Below the pieces are notes generated by a model. That model was not told the origin of the DNA and ran no database searches. It worked only from the letters and a program-made list of their open reading frames with translations. A program made the position numbers and the translations under genes. Below are positions 1 to 6,948 of a stretch of 8,495 bases of DNA, one piece after another (the first letter of the stretch is position 1; each line of letters starts with the position of its first letter). The stretch spans positions 1 to 8,495 of the forward strand of contig DATGHS010000086.1 of the NCBI GenBank assembly GCA_035307785.1. Reading direction: 5' to 3'. Source of the DNA: DATGHS01 sp035307785. Lineage in GTDB: Bacteria; Planctomycetota; Planctomycetia; Gemmatales; Gemmataceae.

Positions 1-1
1 G

Positions 2-1570
2 CCAATGCAACAAATCGTCTCGGAAACCTTTCTCCCTCTCACGAGCATGAAGCCGGCGCTTTCCTGGTCGGTCTGGAGCAGCGGAATCGCGGCAGGGCTG
101 ATGACGGCGCTGACGGCCGCGGCACTGCCTGCAGCGCGCGCCGCGGGAGTTTCGCCGAAGGAGGCGTTTCGCCGGCTCGGGCCAACGGCTTCCGCTTTGG
201 GTCTTCGCAAGTCCCTATTACCGGCAGCGCTATTTGCATTAAGCGGAATAGCGATCTTCTTTGGCCTGCCGCGCTGGCACGGGCGGAATTGGACCAGCGT
301 GTTGATGATCCTTTTGTCGGCACTATGTTTCGCGCCCTGGTTATCGATCGTTCTGGCCCGGGCGCTGAAAGTCGCGTTTCGGCCATTCCTCGGCCTTACC
401 GGCCGGCTAGCACTCGATGGTTTGATTCGGCGACCGAAACGCCATTCCCTAGCCGTGGTTACGCTCGCCGGCGGACTAGCGCTGCTGTTGCAAACCAGCG
501 CGCTCATTCGCAGCAACGAAGAAGCCGCGGCCGACTGGCTCGATCGTTCGGTCGTGGGCGACCTGTTCGTCACGTCGGGCAGTCCGCTTTCCGCCAGCGG
601 CGAGAATTTGCCGATGTCGGAAGATATCGGCGAACAATGCCGCCGTCTCTTGCCCGGCAGTTATGTCGTCGCATTCCGCTTTCGCTATCTCGACTGGGCG
701 CAGAATAACCAGGCGGATCGCATTCTTCTCGTGTTGCTCGACGCCGCCGCATATCGCACGACGATTGACGATTGTTATCGGCAATTGCCGGACCGCGAAT
801 TGTACCGGCAATTGAGCGAACAACCCGATGGCGTGCTCGTGTCGCGGAATTTTGCCGCCTTGCATGGATTCAAGCCAGGCGATAAGCTGTTTCTCCCCGC
901 CCGGACCGGGAAGTTGCCGTTACGGATTCTGGGCACGGTGGCCGACTATTCGTGTGCGCGCGGCACGATATTGATCGATCGAAATCGCTATGGCGCGGCG
1001 TTCGATCAAGGGCTTGTGGATGTATTCAGCGTTACGGTGCCGACGGGCTCGGGCATTGAACAGGCCCGCGACACGCTTCGGCACTCGGCAGCGCTCGAAG
1101 CCGGCGGACTCTTCATCCTCACGCATGAGGAGCTTCGCAGCCATGCGTTGGGCATGATTCGCCGGCTTTACGGTGTGGCCGCGGCGCAGCTCGGTGTGAT
1201 CATGCTGGTGTCGATCCTCGGAGTGGCCACGACGATGCTCGTCTCCGTGTTGCAGCAGCGCGGGGAAATCAGCACGTTGCGAAGCCTCGGCGCCACGCGC
1301 GGGCAGATCATCAAGTTCGTGCTGGCGGAAGCCCTGTGCGTCGGCCTGCTTGGCTCGCTGATCGGCGTGATGCTCGGGTTACCGTTGGCGTGGGTTACAG
1401 TAAAGATCGCGCTGCTAGCAGAAACCGGGTTTGTGTTTCCCTTCGCCATTCCGTGGTCCGATGTCGCGATGATCGCGCTGTTGGCGCTCGCCGGCTCGGT
1501 CAGCGCCGGTCTTTGGCCGGCGCGACACGCGAGCAATTGGAATCCGGCGGAACCTTTGCTGGTGGATTGA
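2..1570 (+). CDS. FtsX-like ABC transporter permease, C-terminal part (5' end outside window)
   Basis: This is the C-terminal portion of a two-module FtsX/MacB-type permease, the inner-membrane subunit of an ABC transporter that usually works with a separate LolD-like ATPase on lipids, lipoproteins or hydrophobic compounds. The frame is open to the window edge. The first Met (base 5) is probably internal, because residues 24-57 already look like the last membrane helix and the PAAR..SPKEAFRR-type tail of a first FtsX module. Residue numbers count from that Met. Hydrophobic helices follow at about 70-88, 97-117 and 148-168, then a soluble extracytoplasmic region (about 170-385). A second FtsX module ends the protein: helices at about 390-415, 437-465 and 485-505, with the family-typical cytoplasmic stretch QQRGEISTLRSLGATRGQI (417-435) and the closing WPARHASNWNPAEPL. 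The stop lies 27 bases before the next methyltransferase gene, suggesting co-transcription. The family call is firm; the substrate is unknown and the ATPase is not in the window. Confidence 0.9.
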   Translation, partial: PMQQIVSETFLPLTSMKPALSWSVWSSGIAAGLMTALTAAALPAARAAGVSPKEAFRRLGPTASALGLRKSLLPAALFALSGIAIFFGLPRWHGRNWTSVLMILLSALCFAPWLSIVLARALKVAFRPFLGLTGRLALDGLIRRPKRHSLAVVTLAGGLALLLQTSALIRSNEEAAADWLDRSVVGDLFVTSGSPLSASGENLPMSEDIGEQCRRLLPGSYVVAFRFRYLDWAQNNQADRILLVLLDAAAYRTTIDDCYRQLPDRELYRQLSEQPDGVLVSRNFAALHGFKPGDKLFLPARTGKLPLRILGTVADYSCARGTILIDRNRYGAAFDQGLVDVFSVTVPTGSGIEQARDTLRHSAALEAGGLFILTHEELRSHALGMIRRLYGVAAAQLGVIMLVSILGVATTMLVSVLQQRGEISTLRSLGATRGQIIKFVLAEALCVGLLGSLIGVMLGLPLAWVTVKIALLAETGFVFPFAIPWSDVAMIALLALAGSVSAGLWPARHASNWNPAEPLLVD

Positions 1571-1597
1571 TCCTCTTTTTGCCAAGGAGCAGACAGC

Positions 1598-2437
1598 ATG
1601 TCGATGGAACTGCATCATGCAATCACGATTCGGGCAATTCGGCGACATTACAACCTCGCCACGCCGTTCTACCGCTTGTTGTGGGGGCCGCACATTCATC
1701 ACGGCCTGTGGGAGCGCGAAGAATCGCCGCGGCTCGCCGCGCTTCAATTAACTGAGCGCCTGGCGTCTGAAGCCGGCATCCGGACCGGCGACCATGTGCT
1801 CGACGTGGGCTGCGGCATGGGCGGCTCGTCGATCCATCTGGCGAAGAAAAAGCAATGCCGGGTGCACGGCTTAACGCTGAGCCCCGTGCAGCGCACCTGG
1901 GCCACGCTCTCGGCCTGGTTCCGCGGCGTTGGCCGGCAAGCGCGCTTTGCGTGCCAGGATGCCGAGCAGGCAGAATTCGCCGCCGGCTCCTTTGATGTGG
2001 TTTGGAGCATCGAGTGCACCGAGCACTTCTTCAACAAACCGGCCTTTTTCGAGCGGGCGGCCGGCTGGCTCAAGCCTGGCGGGCGCGTCGCCATCTGTGC
2101 GTGGCTGGCCGGCGATCGGCCGCAGTCCGCGGCAACGCGGAAACAAGTGCGCGCCGTTTGCGAAAACTTCCTTTGCCCGTCGCTTGGCACCGCGGCCGAC
2201 TATGAATCGTGGCTTCGCAATGCCGGCCTGAGCCTGCAGGCTTCGCACGATTGGTCGCATCAAGTCGCGCGCACTTGGGACGTTTGCGAGCGGCGGATTC
2301 GCGGCACGGGCGTGCGCTGGCTGGCCAGCCTGGCGGGCAGCGACATGGGAGGATTCATCGCCAATTTCATGACCATTCGCAATGCGTTTGAAAGCGGGGC
2401 CATGAAATACGGCTGCTTCATCGCCCGCCGGGCTTGA
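1598..2437 (+). CDS. Class I SAM-dependent methyltransferase (tocopherol/UbiE-like group)
   Basis: This is a soluble 279-residue methyltransferase that transfers a methyl group from S-adenosylmethionine to a small molecule. Motif I is clear at about residues 67-80 (VLDVGCGMGGSSIH), with the GxGxGG SAM-binding loop at 71-76. A post-motif with SFDVVWSIECTEHFF (131-145) and a KPGGR turn (149-153) complete the Rossmann fold. The N-terminal HYNLATPFYRLLWGPHIHHG (17-36) resembles the substrate-lid segment seen in gamma-tocopherol, sarcosine and related methyltransferases that act on aromatic rings, quinones or amines. The start is supported by AAGGAG at 1584-1589, 8 bases before the ATG; a second ATG two codons later is less well spaced. 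It lies between the permease gene and a membrane methyltransferase gene, so it probably serves the same pathway. Whether it methylates carbon, oxygen or nitrogen cannot be read from the sequence. Confidence 0.9.
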   Translation: MSMELHHAITIRAIRRHYNLATPFYRLLWGPHIHHGLWEREESPRLAALQLTERLASEAGIRTGDHVLDVGCGMGGSSIHLAKKKQCRVHGLTLSPVQRTWATLSAWFRGVGRQARFACQDAEQAEFAAGSFDVVWSIECTEHFFNKPAFFERAAGWLKPGGRVAICAWLAGDRPQSAATRKQVRAVCENFLCPSLGTAADYESWLRNAGLSLQASHDWSHQVARTWDVCERRIRGTGVRWLASLAGSDMGGFIANFMTIRNAFESGAMKYGCFIARRA

Positions 2438-2453
2438 GCGGAAGGGAAACCCC

Positions 2454-3248
2454 ATGGCCCGAACTTGCGGCATCCTTTTCGGCGTGGCCACGCACCTGCT
2501 CTTCGCCTGGACGGTGTGCCGCCTATTCCCGTTTCTACAAGGCACGAGCCACGGTCTGCTCAGCCACTGGGCCGGCACCGTTGTCCCCCTGCCGTGCTTT
2601 CTGGTCGATTCCCTGCTTGCGCTCCAATTCGCGGCTATCCATAGCTGGCTGCTGTTGCCCTCCACGCGCAAGCGCATCGAGCGCTGGCTGCACTCCGAGT
2701 TTTACGGCTGCCTCTTTTGCGTCGTCACCTGCCTGAATCTTCTGCTGGCGATTGAAATGTGGCAACCGCATCCTTTTGTCGCCTGGCAATTCACGGGCCT
2801 TTGGCGTTGGATAATCCGAATCGCGTTCTTGGCTTGTTGGCCGGTGCTCATTTACAGCCTGAACCTGACTGGCCTCGGCTACCAAACCGGTTTCACACCG
2901 TGGTTTGCCTGGGTGCGGGGGCGCAAGCTGCCTCGGCGCGTCTTTGAGCCGCGCGGCGTGTATCACCTCCTGCGCCATCCGATCTATCTCAGTTTCCTCG
3001 GGCTGGTCTGGTTGACGCCCACAGTCACGCAGGACCGCGCTCTGCTGATCGGCCTGTGGACCGGCTATATTCTCCTGGGAAGCTGGCTGAAGGATCGCCG
3101 GCTGGAATACTACATCGGCGAACCATATCGCCAATACCAGGCGCGGGTGGCGGGCTATCCGTTCTTCTTTTTGGGCCCATTGGCAAAAGTGCCAGCGTCC
3201 GATGATGCGGCCACCGGTGCGACTCCACCACGGAGAATGGCGGCATGA
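2454..3248 (+). CDS. Integral membrane methyltransferase, isoprenylcysteine methyltransferase/NnrU/MddA-like
   Basis: This 264-residue polytopic membrane protein has about five to six hydrophobic segments (about 5-22, 44-64, 84-101, 119-140, 175-190 and 195-212). The C-terminal half carries the hallmark of the ICMT/PEMT/NnrU superfamily: LLRHPIYLSF (172-181) followed by W..P, then a cytosolic WLKDRRLEYYIGEPYRQYQ (211-229) that resembles the E-R-L...FG..Y..Y segment binding SAM and the substrate head group. Characterised relatives methylate isoprenylcysteine, phospholipids or methanethiol, and in Bacillus (BpsB) the hydroxyl of alkylpyrones made by a type III polyketide synthase. The layout is closest in feel to MddA/NnrU proteins, but the neighbours suggest a lipid-like secondary metabolite rather than methanethiol. 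AAGGG at 2442-2446 lies 7 bases before the ATG. The stop overlaps the next start as ATGA. The superfamily is well supported; the substrate is inferred only. Confidence 0.82.
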   Translation: MARTCGILFGVATHLLFAWTVCRLFPFLQGTSHGLLSHWAGTVVPLPCFLVDSLLALQFAAIHSWLLLPSTRKRIERWLHSEFYGCLFCVVTCLNLLLAIEMWQPHPFVAWQFTGLWRWIIRIAFLACWPVLIYSLNLTGLGYQTGFTPWFAWVRGRKLPRRVFEPRGVYHLLRHPIYLSFLGLVWLTPTVTQDRALLIGLWTGYILLGSWLKDRRLEYYIGEPYRQYQARVAGYPFFFLGPLAKVPASDDAATGATPPRRMAA

Positions 3249-4402
3249 ATTTGGCGGCCACGCTCGACCTGGCGACCGCGGCCAACACCATGTGGGACGT
3301 GCTGGTCGTGGGGGCTGGGCCGGCCGGCGCTGTCTGCGCCCGCGAACTTGCCCGCCTTGGCAGCCAGGTGCTGCTCGTCGATCAGGCCGCCTTTCCACGC
3401 CGCAAAGTCTGCGGCGCCTGCTTGATTCAACGCGGCGTGGATACCCTTCAACAAATAGGTCTGGGCGATCTGCCCAAGCGGCACGGCGCCGTCCCTCTTA
3501 CTTCTTTCCATCTGTCGGCCCGGGGGCGGCATGCGAAGTTTCCCGGCCCCGGCGGCGTCGCTCTGTCGCGCGAAATACTCGACGCCGCACTTGTCGAGGC
3601 GGCGCTCACCGGCGGTGCCCAATTCCTGCCCGAAGCATTGGCCCGGCTCGGCGAAAGTCATGCCGACTATCGCGCGGTGACGCTTCAGCAACCGGGAAGT
3701 AAGCAGACCGTGCGGGCACGTGTCCTGGTAGCGGCCGATGGTCTGGGCGCGAACTTGCTGGCTCGTGAGCCGGGGATGAATCAGCGTGTGCAACCGGCCG
3801 CACGCATCGGCATTGGCAGCACCTTTGATAGCGATGCCAGAAGCTATGAGCCCGGCACCATCTACATGGCGTGTGGCCGGGCGGGCTACCTCGGTCTGGT
3901 GCGCATTGAAGGCGGCCGGCTGAATTGTGCCGCCGCCCTGGATCGCCATGTGCTGCGTGAAGCCGGCGACCCCGGCGCGATAGCCGTCCATCTTCTCATG
4001 GAAGCAGGCTTGCCGATTCCATCCGATTTGCAACGCGCTTCCTGGCGCGGCACGGTACCGCTCACACGCTCCAGGTCCCGACTCTGGTCACACCGCCTCT
4101 TCGTGGTCGGCGATGCGGCCGGCTATGTCGAGCCCTTTACCGGAGAAGGCATGGCCTGGGCAATCACTTCAGCCGCCAGCCTCGCCTCCATCGCCCATCA
4201 GACTGGGAAAGCATGGCAAGAATCGCTTGGCCAGGCCTGGCAGCAACAATATCGCCGGCACGTGCGCGAGCGCCAGCGCTTTATTCGTGCTGCCGCAATC
4301 GCGCTGCGAAATCCGGCGCTGACCGGCGCCCTGGTTGCGCTGTTAGCGCAATTCCCACGCCTGGCGGCGCCGTTTGTGGGTCATTTACGACGCGGCAGAT
4401 AG
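3245..4402 (+). CDS. FAD-dependent oxidoreductase, geranylgeranyl reductase/hydroxylase-like
   Basis: This is a 385-residue flavoprotein of the group that includes geranylgeranyl reductases, FAD monooxygenases and flavin halogenases. The N-terminal Rossmann motif VVGAGPAGAVCARELARLGS (21-40) ends its second strand in an acidic residue (D46), as expected for the FAD ribose. RKVCGACL (53-60) matches the K.CGG-type segment common in the geranylgeranyl reductase group, S-R-E at 108-110 provides the usual arginine, AADG lies at 163-166, and the second FAD motif GDAAGYVEPFTGEG is at 289-302. No tryptophan-rich WxWxIP halogenase motif was seen, which argues against a halogenase. The chosen ATG overlaps the upstream stop by four bases and has GGAG at 3232-3235, 9 bases away. 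Met16, directly before WDVLVVGAG, is a possible alternative start. It could hydroxylate or oxidise an aromatic ring, or reduce an isoprenoid chain; the sequence does not decide between these. Confidence 0.88.
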   Translation: MNLAATLDLATAANTMWDVLVVGAGPAGAVCARELARLGSQVLLVDQAAFPRRKVCGACLIQRGVDTLQQIGLGDLPKRHGAVPLTSFHLSARGRHAKFPGPGGVALSREILDAALVEAALTGGAQFLPEALARLGESHADYRAVTLQQPGSKQTVRARVLVAADGLGANLLAREPGMNQRVQPAARIGIGSTFDSDARSYEPGTIYMACGRAGYLGLVRIEGGRLNCAAALDRHVLREAGDPGAIAVHLLMEAGLPIPSDLQRASWRGTVPLTRSRSRLWSHRLFVVGDAAGYVEPFTGEGMAWAITSAASLASIAHQTGKAWQESLGQAWQQQYRRHVRERQRFIRAAAIALRNPALTGALVALLAQFPRLAAPFVGHLRRGR

Positions 4403-4403
4403 G

Positions 4404-4431
4404 TTGCGGTCAAGCGACAGCCTGATAAACT
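4404..4431 (+). promoter_or_regulatory. Weak candidate sigma70-type promoter for the DUF1549/DUF1553 gene
   Basis: The 67-base gap before the DUF1549/DUF1553 gene contains TTGCGG (4404-4409) and TAAACT (4426-4431), separated by 16 bases. They match the housekeeping consensus at 3 of 6 and 4 of 6 positions. The gap is longer than any upstream in the cassette and has a local A/T-rich stretch, so a new transcription start is plausible. Planctomycete promoters are poorly described and the match is weak. Confidence 0.25.
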
Positions 4432-4469
4432 AATCTCATACCTACCCGCCCGCTTTTCGAGATTCCTTC

Positions 4470-6893
4470 ATGACATTCCGCCTGCTGCTTCTGCCAGCGT
4501 GCACCTGGCTGCTGACGTACGGCCACCTGGCAGCGGCTCCCCCAAGTAACACGACGAGCACGGGCAAGCCCATCAATTTTGACGAAGCGCGCAAGCACTG
4601 GGCCTATCAGCCCGTTCGCAATCCCGCGTTGCCGGAAGTGCGCGACCGTTCCTGGCCGCAGACGCCGATTGATTATTTCCTGCTGCGGCAGATGGAAGCG
4701 AAGGGTCAGACGCCCGCTGCGCCGGCCGACCGCCGCACGCTTATTCGCCGGGCGTACTTCGACTTGATCGGCCTGCCACCCACGATGGCCGAGCTGCGGG
4801 CCTTCGAGAATGATCTTGCGCCTGATGCATTCGCCAAGGTCGTGGACCATCTGCTCGCGTCGCCGCATTATGGCGAGCGCTGGGGCCGCCACTGGCTTGA
4901 CGTGGCCCGCTACGCCGACACAAAGGACCTGGTTCTGGTGTATGGCAAAGATGCCATCCGGCCTTATGCCTACACTTACCGCGATTACGTGATCCGGGCG
5001 CTGAACGAGGACACGCCGTACAACCGTTTCATCGAGGAGCAACTTGCGGCCGATCAGATCGAGCCGAAGGTCGAGGCGTGGCGGCTCGCGGCCATGGGCT
5101 TCCTGACGCTCGGACGATTGTTTGACAATAACTTGCCCGACATTTATGACGACCAGATCGACACCGTGGGACGTGGCTTGCTCGGCCTGACCATCGCCTG
5201 TGCCCGCTGCCATGACCACAAGTACGACGCGATTCCCACGGCCGACTATTACTCGCTCTACGGCGTGTTTGCCAGCAGCGAAGTGCCGCTCGACCCGCCG
5301 CTGATTGCCGATCCGAAAAGTGTTCCGGGCGGCGAGGAATTCGAGAAGCAACTTGCCGCGAAGCGGGCCGAATTGCAAAAGCACATCGACACGCAATACG
5401 AACAGCAGACGGAAACCGCTTGCCGGCGTACCGGCGATTACCTCATGAAAATCGCCGTCGAAAAGCCGGACCCGCTGGAGAATAGCGTCTTTTTCCTCTC
5501 GTTATCGCCGGGCGACTTGCGGCCACCGATCATCCGGCGCTGGCGTCGTTACCTCGAAGCGCGAACCGCCGACGATGCGGTATTCGGTCCCTGGCATGAT
5601 GTGTTCGCTTCACCACCACCGCCACTTGCGGGGTTGCAGGAGCAATGGAAGAAACGCACCCCTGGAACCGAGCGCGGCCAGCTCAATCCTCTTGTCCGCG
5701 ACGCTCTGATTTCGGCGAAATCAACGGATCGAGCCTCCTTCGCAAAAGCTTATGGCGACTTGTTCAAAAAAGTGTACGAGGAATCAAGAAAATCCCTGCC
5801 GACAGATCTGGCCCGCAAGCAGATTCTCGCGATTCTCACCGAGCCTTCCGGCCCCGTCTGCTTCGCTAAAAGTACGTGCTACCTCTACATGTCGCGTGTA
5901 GAGCGCGACCGCTATGGCAGCCTGGTGCAGGAACTCGACAAGCTGGCCGTGCATTCGAATTCGGTTCCGCCGCGAGCCATGGTGCTGACAGACGCGGCCA
6001 CGCCCATGCAGCCACACATTTTGTTGCGTGGGAACCCGACCACGCCGGGCCCGGCCGTGCCCCGGCAATTCCTGCAGATACTGAGCGGCACTCTTCGCCA
6101 GCCATTCCAGCACGGCAGCGGCCGGCTCGATCTCGCCAAAGCGATCACCGCACCGGACAATCCGTTGACGGCCCGCGTAATGGTCAACCGCGTGTGGATG
6201 TTCCACTTCGGCGAGCCGTTGGTTTCCACGCCGGCCGACTTCGGCACACGGAGCACGCCGCCCGCCAACCCGGATTTGCTCGATTACCTGGCCTACACTT
6301 TCATGCAAGACGGCTGGTCGCTGAAGAAGTTGCACCGGCGGATCATGCTGTCGAGCGCTTATCAGCAAGCATCGGGAGCCGCGAGCTTTCCGCGCACCCG
6401 CTTAGATTTCGAAACCATGCGCGACAACCTGCTCTCCGTGTCCGGCCGTCTGGATCAGTCGCTCTTCGGTCGGCCGGCGGACGTGGCGGGCGACCCGGCT
6501 TGCCGGCGGCGCACGATTTACGGCCTCGTGGACCGCCAGAACCTGCCGGCCCTGTACCGAGCCTTCGATTTCGCGGTGCCGGACCAGTGCGTGGAACGCC
6601 GGCCGCAGACCACGGTGCCGCAGCAATCGCTCTTCGCCATGAATTCGCCGTTCATGATCGAGCAGGTGAAGTCGCTGGCCGCCCGCCCGGAATTGCTGGC
6701 CGAAACCGATCCTGCTCGCCGAGTGACTATGCTTTACGAGTTTCTGTTAACGCGCGAGCCCAGGCCGGAAGAAGTGCAACTGGCCTTGCGCTTTCTCGGC
6801 GATGCCGAGGCCGCGAAAGACGCAAAGCTGACGCCGTGGCAACAATACATCCAGGTACTGCTGATGACGAATGAGTTGTTGTTTGTGGATTGA
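4470..6893 (+). CDS. Exported DUF1549/DUF1553 domain protein with a CxxCH haem-type motif
   Basis: This is an 807-residue planctomycete-type secreted protein of unknown activity. Residues 1-22 form a signal peptide with a likely cut after LAAA, which supports the ATG despite the lack of a clear Shine-Dalgarno sequence. DUF1549 (PSCyt2) covers about 62-270: it includes IDYFLLRQMEAKG, the RRAYFDLIGLPPT segment (93-105), YGERWGRHWLDVARYAD (134-150) and CARCHDH (244-250), a CxxCH motif able to bind c-type haem. A variable middle region (about 275-550) includes a charged, probably helical stretch (287-315). DUF1553 (PSD1) covers about 550-800: NPLTARVMVNRVWMFHFGEP, a WSLKKLHRRIMLSSAYQ segment (615-632), FETMRDNLLSVSGRLD, and the closing LLMTNELLFVD, so the protein is full length at its C-terminus. 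It lacks the extra N-terminal cytochrome domain found in longer relatives. Family members are usually followed by a DUF1501 gene; here the next gene is different. Proposed roles in polysaccharide use or redox chemistry are unproven. Confidence 0.93.
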   Translation: MTFRLLLLPACTWLLTYGHLAAAPPSNTTSTGKPINFDEARKHWAYQPVRNPALPEVRDRSWPQTPIDYFLLRQMEAKGQTPAAPADRRTLIRRAYFDLIGLPPTMAELRAFENDLAPDAFAKVVDHLLASPHYGERWGRHWLDVARYADTKDLVLVYGKDAIRPYAYTYRDYVIRALNEDTPYNRFIEEQLAADQIEPKVEAWRLAAMGFLTLGRLFDNNLPDIYDDQIDTVGRGLLGLTIACARCHDHKYDAIPTADYYSLYGVFASSEVPLDPPLIADPKSVPGGEEFEKQLAAKRAELQKHIDTQYEQQTETACRRTGDYLMKIAVEKPDPLENSVFFLSLSPGDLRPPIIRRWRRYLEARTADDAVFGPWHDVFASPPPPLAGLQEQWKKRTPGTERGQLNPLVRDALISAKSTDRASFAKAYGDLFKKVYEESRKSLPTDLARKQILAILTEPSGPVCFAKSTCYLYMSRVERDRYGSLVQELDKLAVHSNSVPPRAMVLTDAATPMQPHILLRGNPTTPGPAVPRQFLQILSGTLRQPFQHGSGRLDLAKAITAPDNPLTARVMVNRVWMFHFGEPLVSTPADFGTRSTPPANPDLLDYLAYTFMQDGWSLKKLHRRIMLSSAYQQASGAASFPRTRLDFETMRDNLLSVSGRLDQSLFGRPADVAGDPACRRRTIYGLVDRQNLPALYRAFDFAVPDQCVERRPQTTVPQQSLFAMNSPFMIEQVKSLAARPELLAETDPARRVTMLYEFLLTREPRPEEVQLALRFLGDAEAAKDAKLTPWQQYIQVLLMTNELLFVD

Positions 6894-6907
6894 TGCGGCC
6901 CACGAAA

Positions 6908-6931
6908 GCCCAGGGACGGCAGTCCCTGGGC
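6908..6931. repeat. Perfect 10-bp inverted repeat (hairpin) between two genes
   Basis: Two exact complementary arms, GCCCAGGGAC (6908-6917) and GTCCCTGGGC (6922-6931), flank the four-base loop GGCA. The GC-rich stem could fold in RNA or DNA. It starts 14 bases after the stop of the DUF1549/DUF1553 gene and ends 17 bases before the next start. No T tract follows, so it is not a canonical intrinsic terminator. It could instead attenuate, protect an mRNA 3' end, or be a dispersed palindromic element. The structure is certain; the function is not. Confidence 0.85.
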
Positions 6932-6936
6932 GTATC

Positions 6937-6940
6937 GGAG
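6937..6940 (+). promoter_or_regulatory. Shine-Dalgarno sequence that sets the start of the β-propeller gene
   Basis: GGAG lies 8 bases before the ATG at 6949. The reading frame is open further upstream to an ATG at 6871, but that start would lie inside the previous gene, would read through the hairpin, and would place polar residues ahead of a clean N-terminal membrane anchor. This site therefore favours 6949. Confidence 0.7.
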
Positions 6941-6948
6941 AACCCGCG

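Noticed and set aside
2535..3398. 287-codon - strand frame over the membrane methyltransferase
   Set aside because: It is a shadow of the hydrophobic + strand gene, with no motif, and spans the junction of two coupled genes.
3155..4033. 292-codon - strand frame opposite the FAD oxidoreductase
   Set aside because: It overlaps the clear FAD motifs on the + strand, has no recognisable domain and no plausible start context.
4432..4464. Six-base inverted repeat AATCTC / GAGATT before the DUF1549/DUF1553 start
   Set aside because: The arms are short and 21 bases apart and do not extend; this is easily expected by chance.
4486..4502. Lipoprotein-like LLPAC at residues 7-11 of the DUF1549/DUF1553 protein
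   Set aside because: Cleavage there would leave too short a signal segment, and the hydrophobic stretch continues to a good signal peptidase I site after LAAA.
4410..5396. 328-codon open frame on the - strand opposite the DUF1549 domain
   Set aside because: It lies wholly over a well-supported exported protein and upstream gap, and its translation is rich in Arg, Gly and Val with no motif. Long antisense frames are expected in GC-rich codon-biased genes.
5876..6874. 332-codon + strand frame inside the DUF1553 region in another frame
   Set aside because: The translation is Arg/Ala/His/Pro-rich and low in complexity, typical of an out-of-frame reading. The DUF1553 frame explains the same bases.
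6871..6948. Upstream extension of the β-propeller gene to an ATG at 6871
   Set aside because: It would overlap the end of the previous gene by 23 bases and translate the hairpin, while the ATG at 6949 has a well-spaced GGAG and begins a normal membrane anchor.
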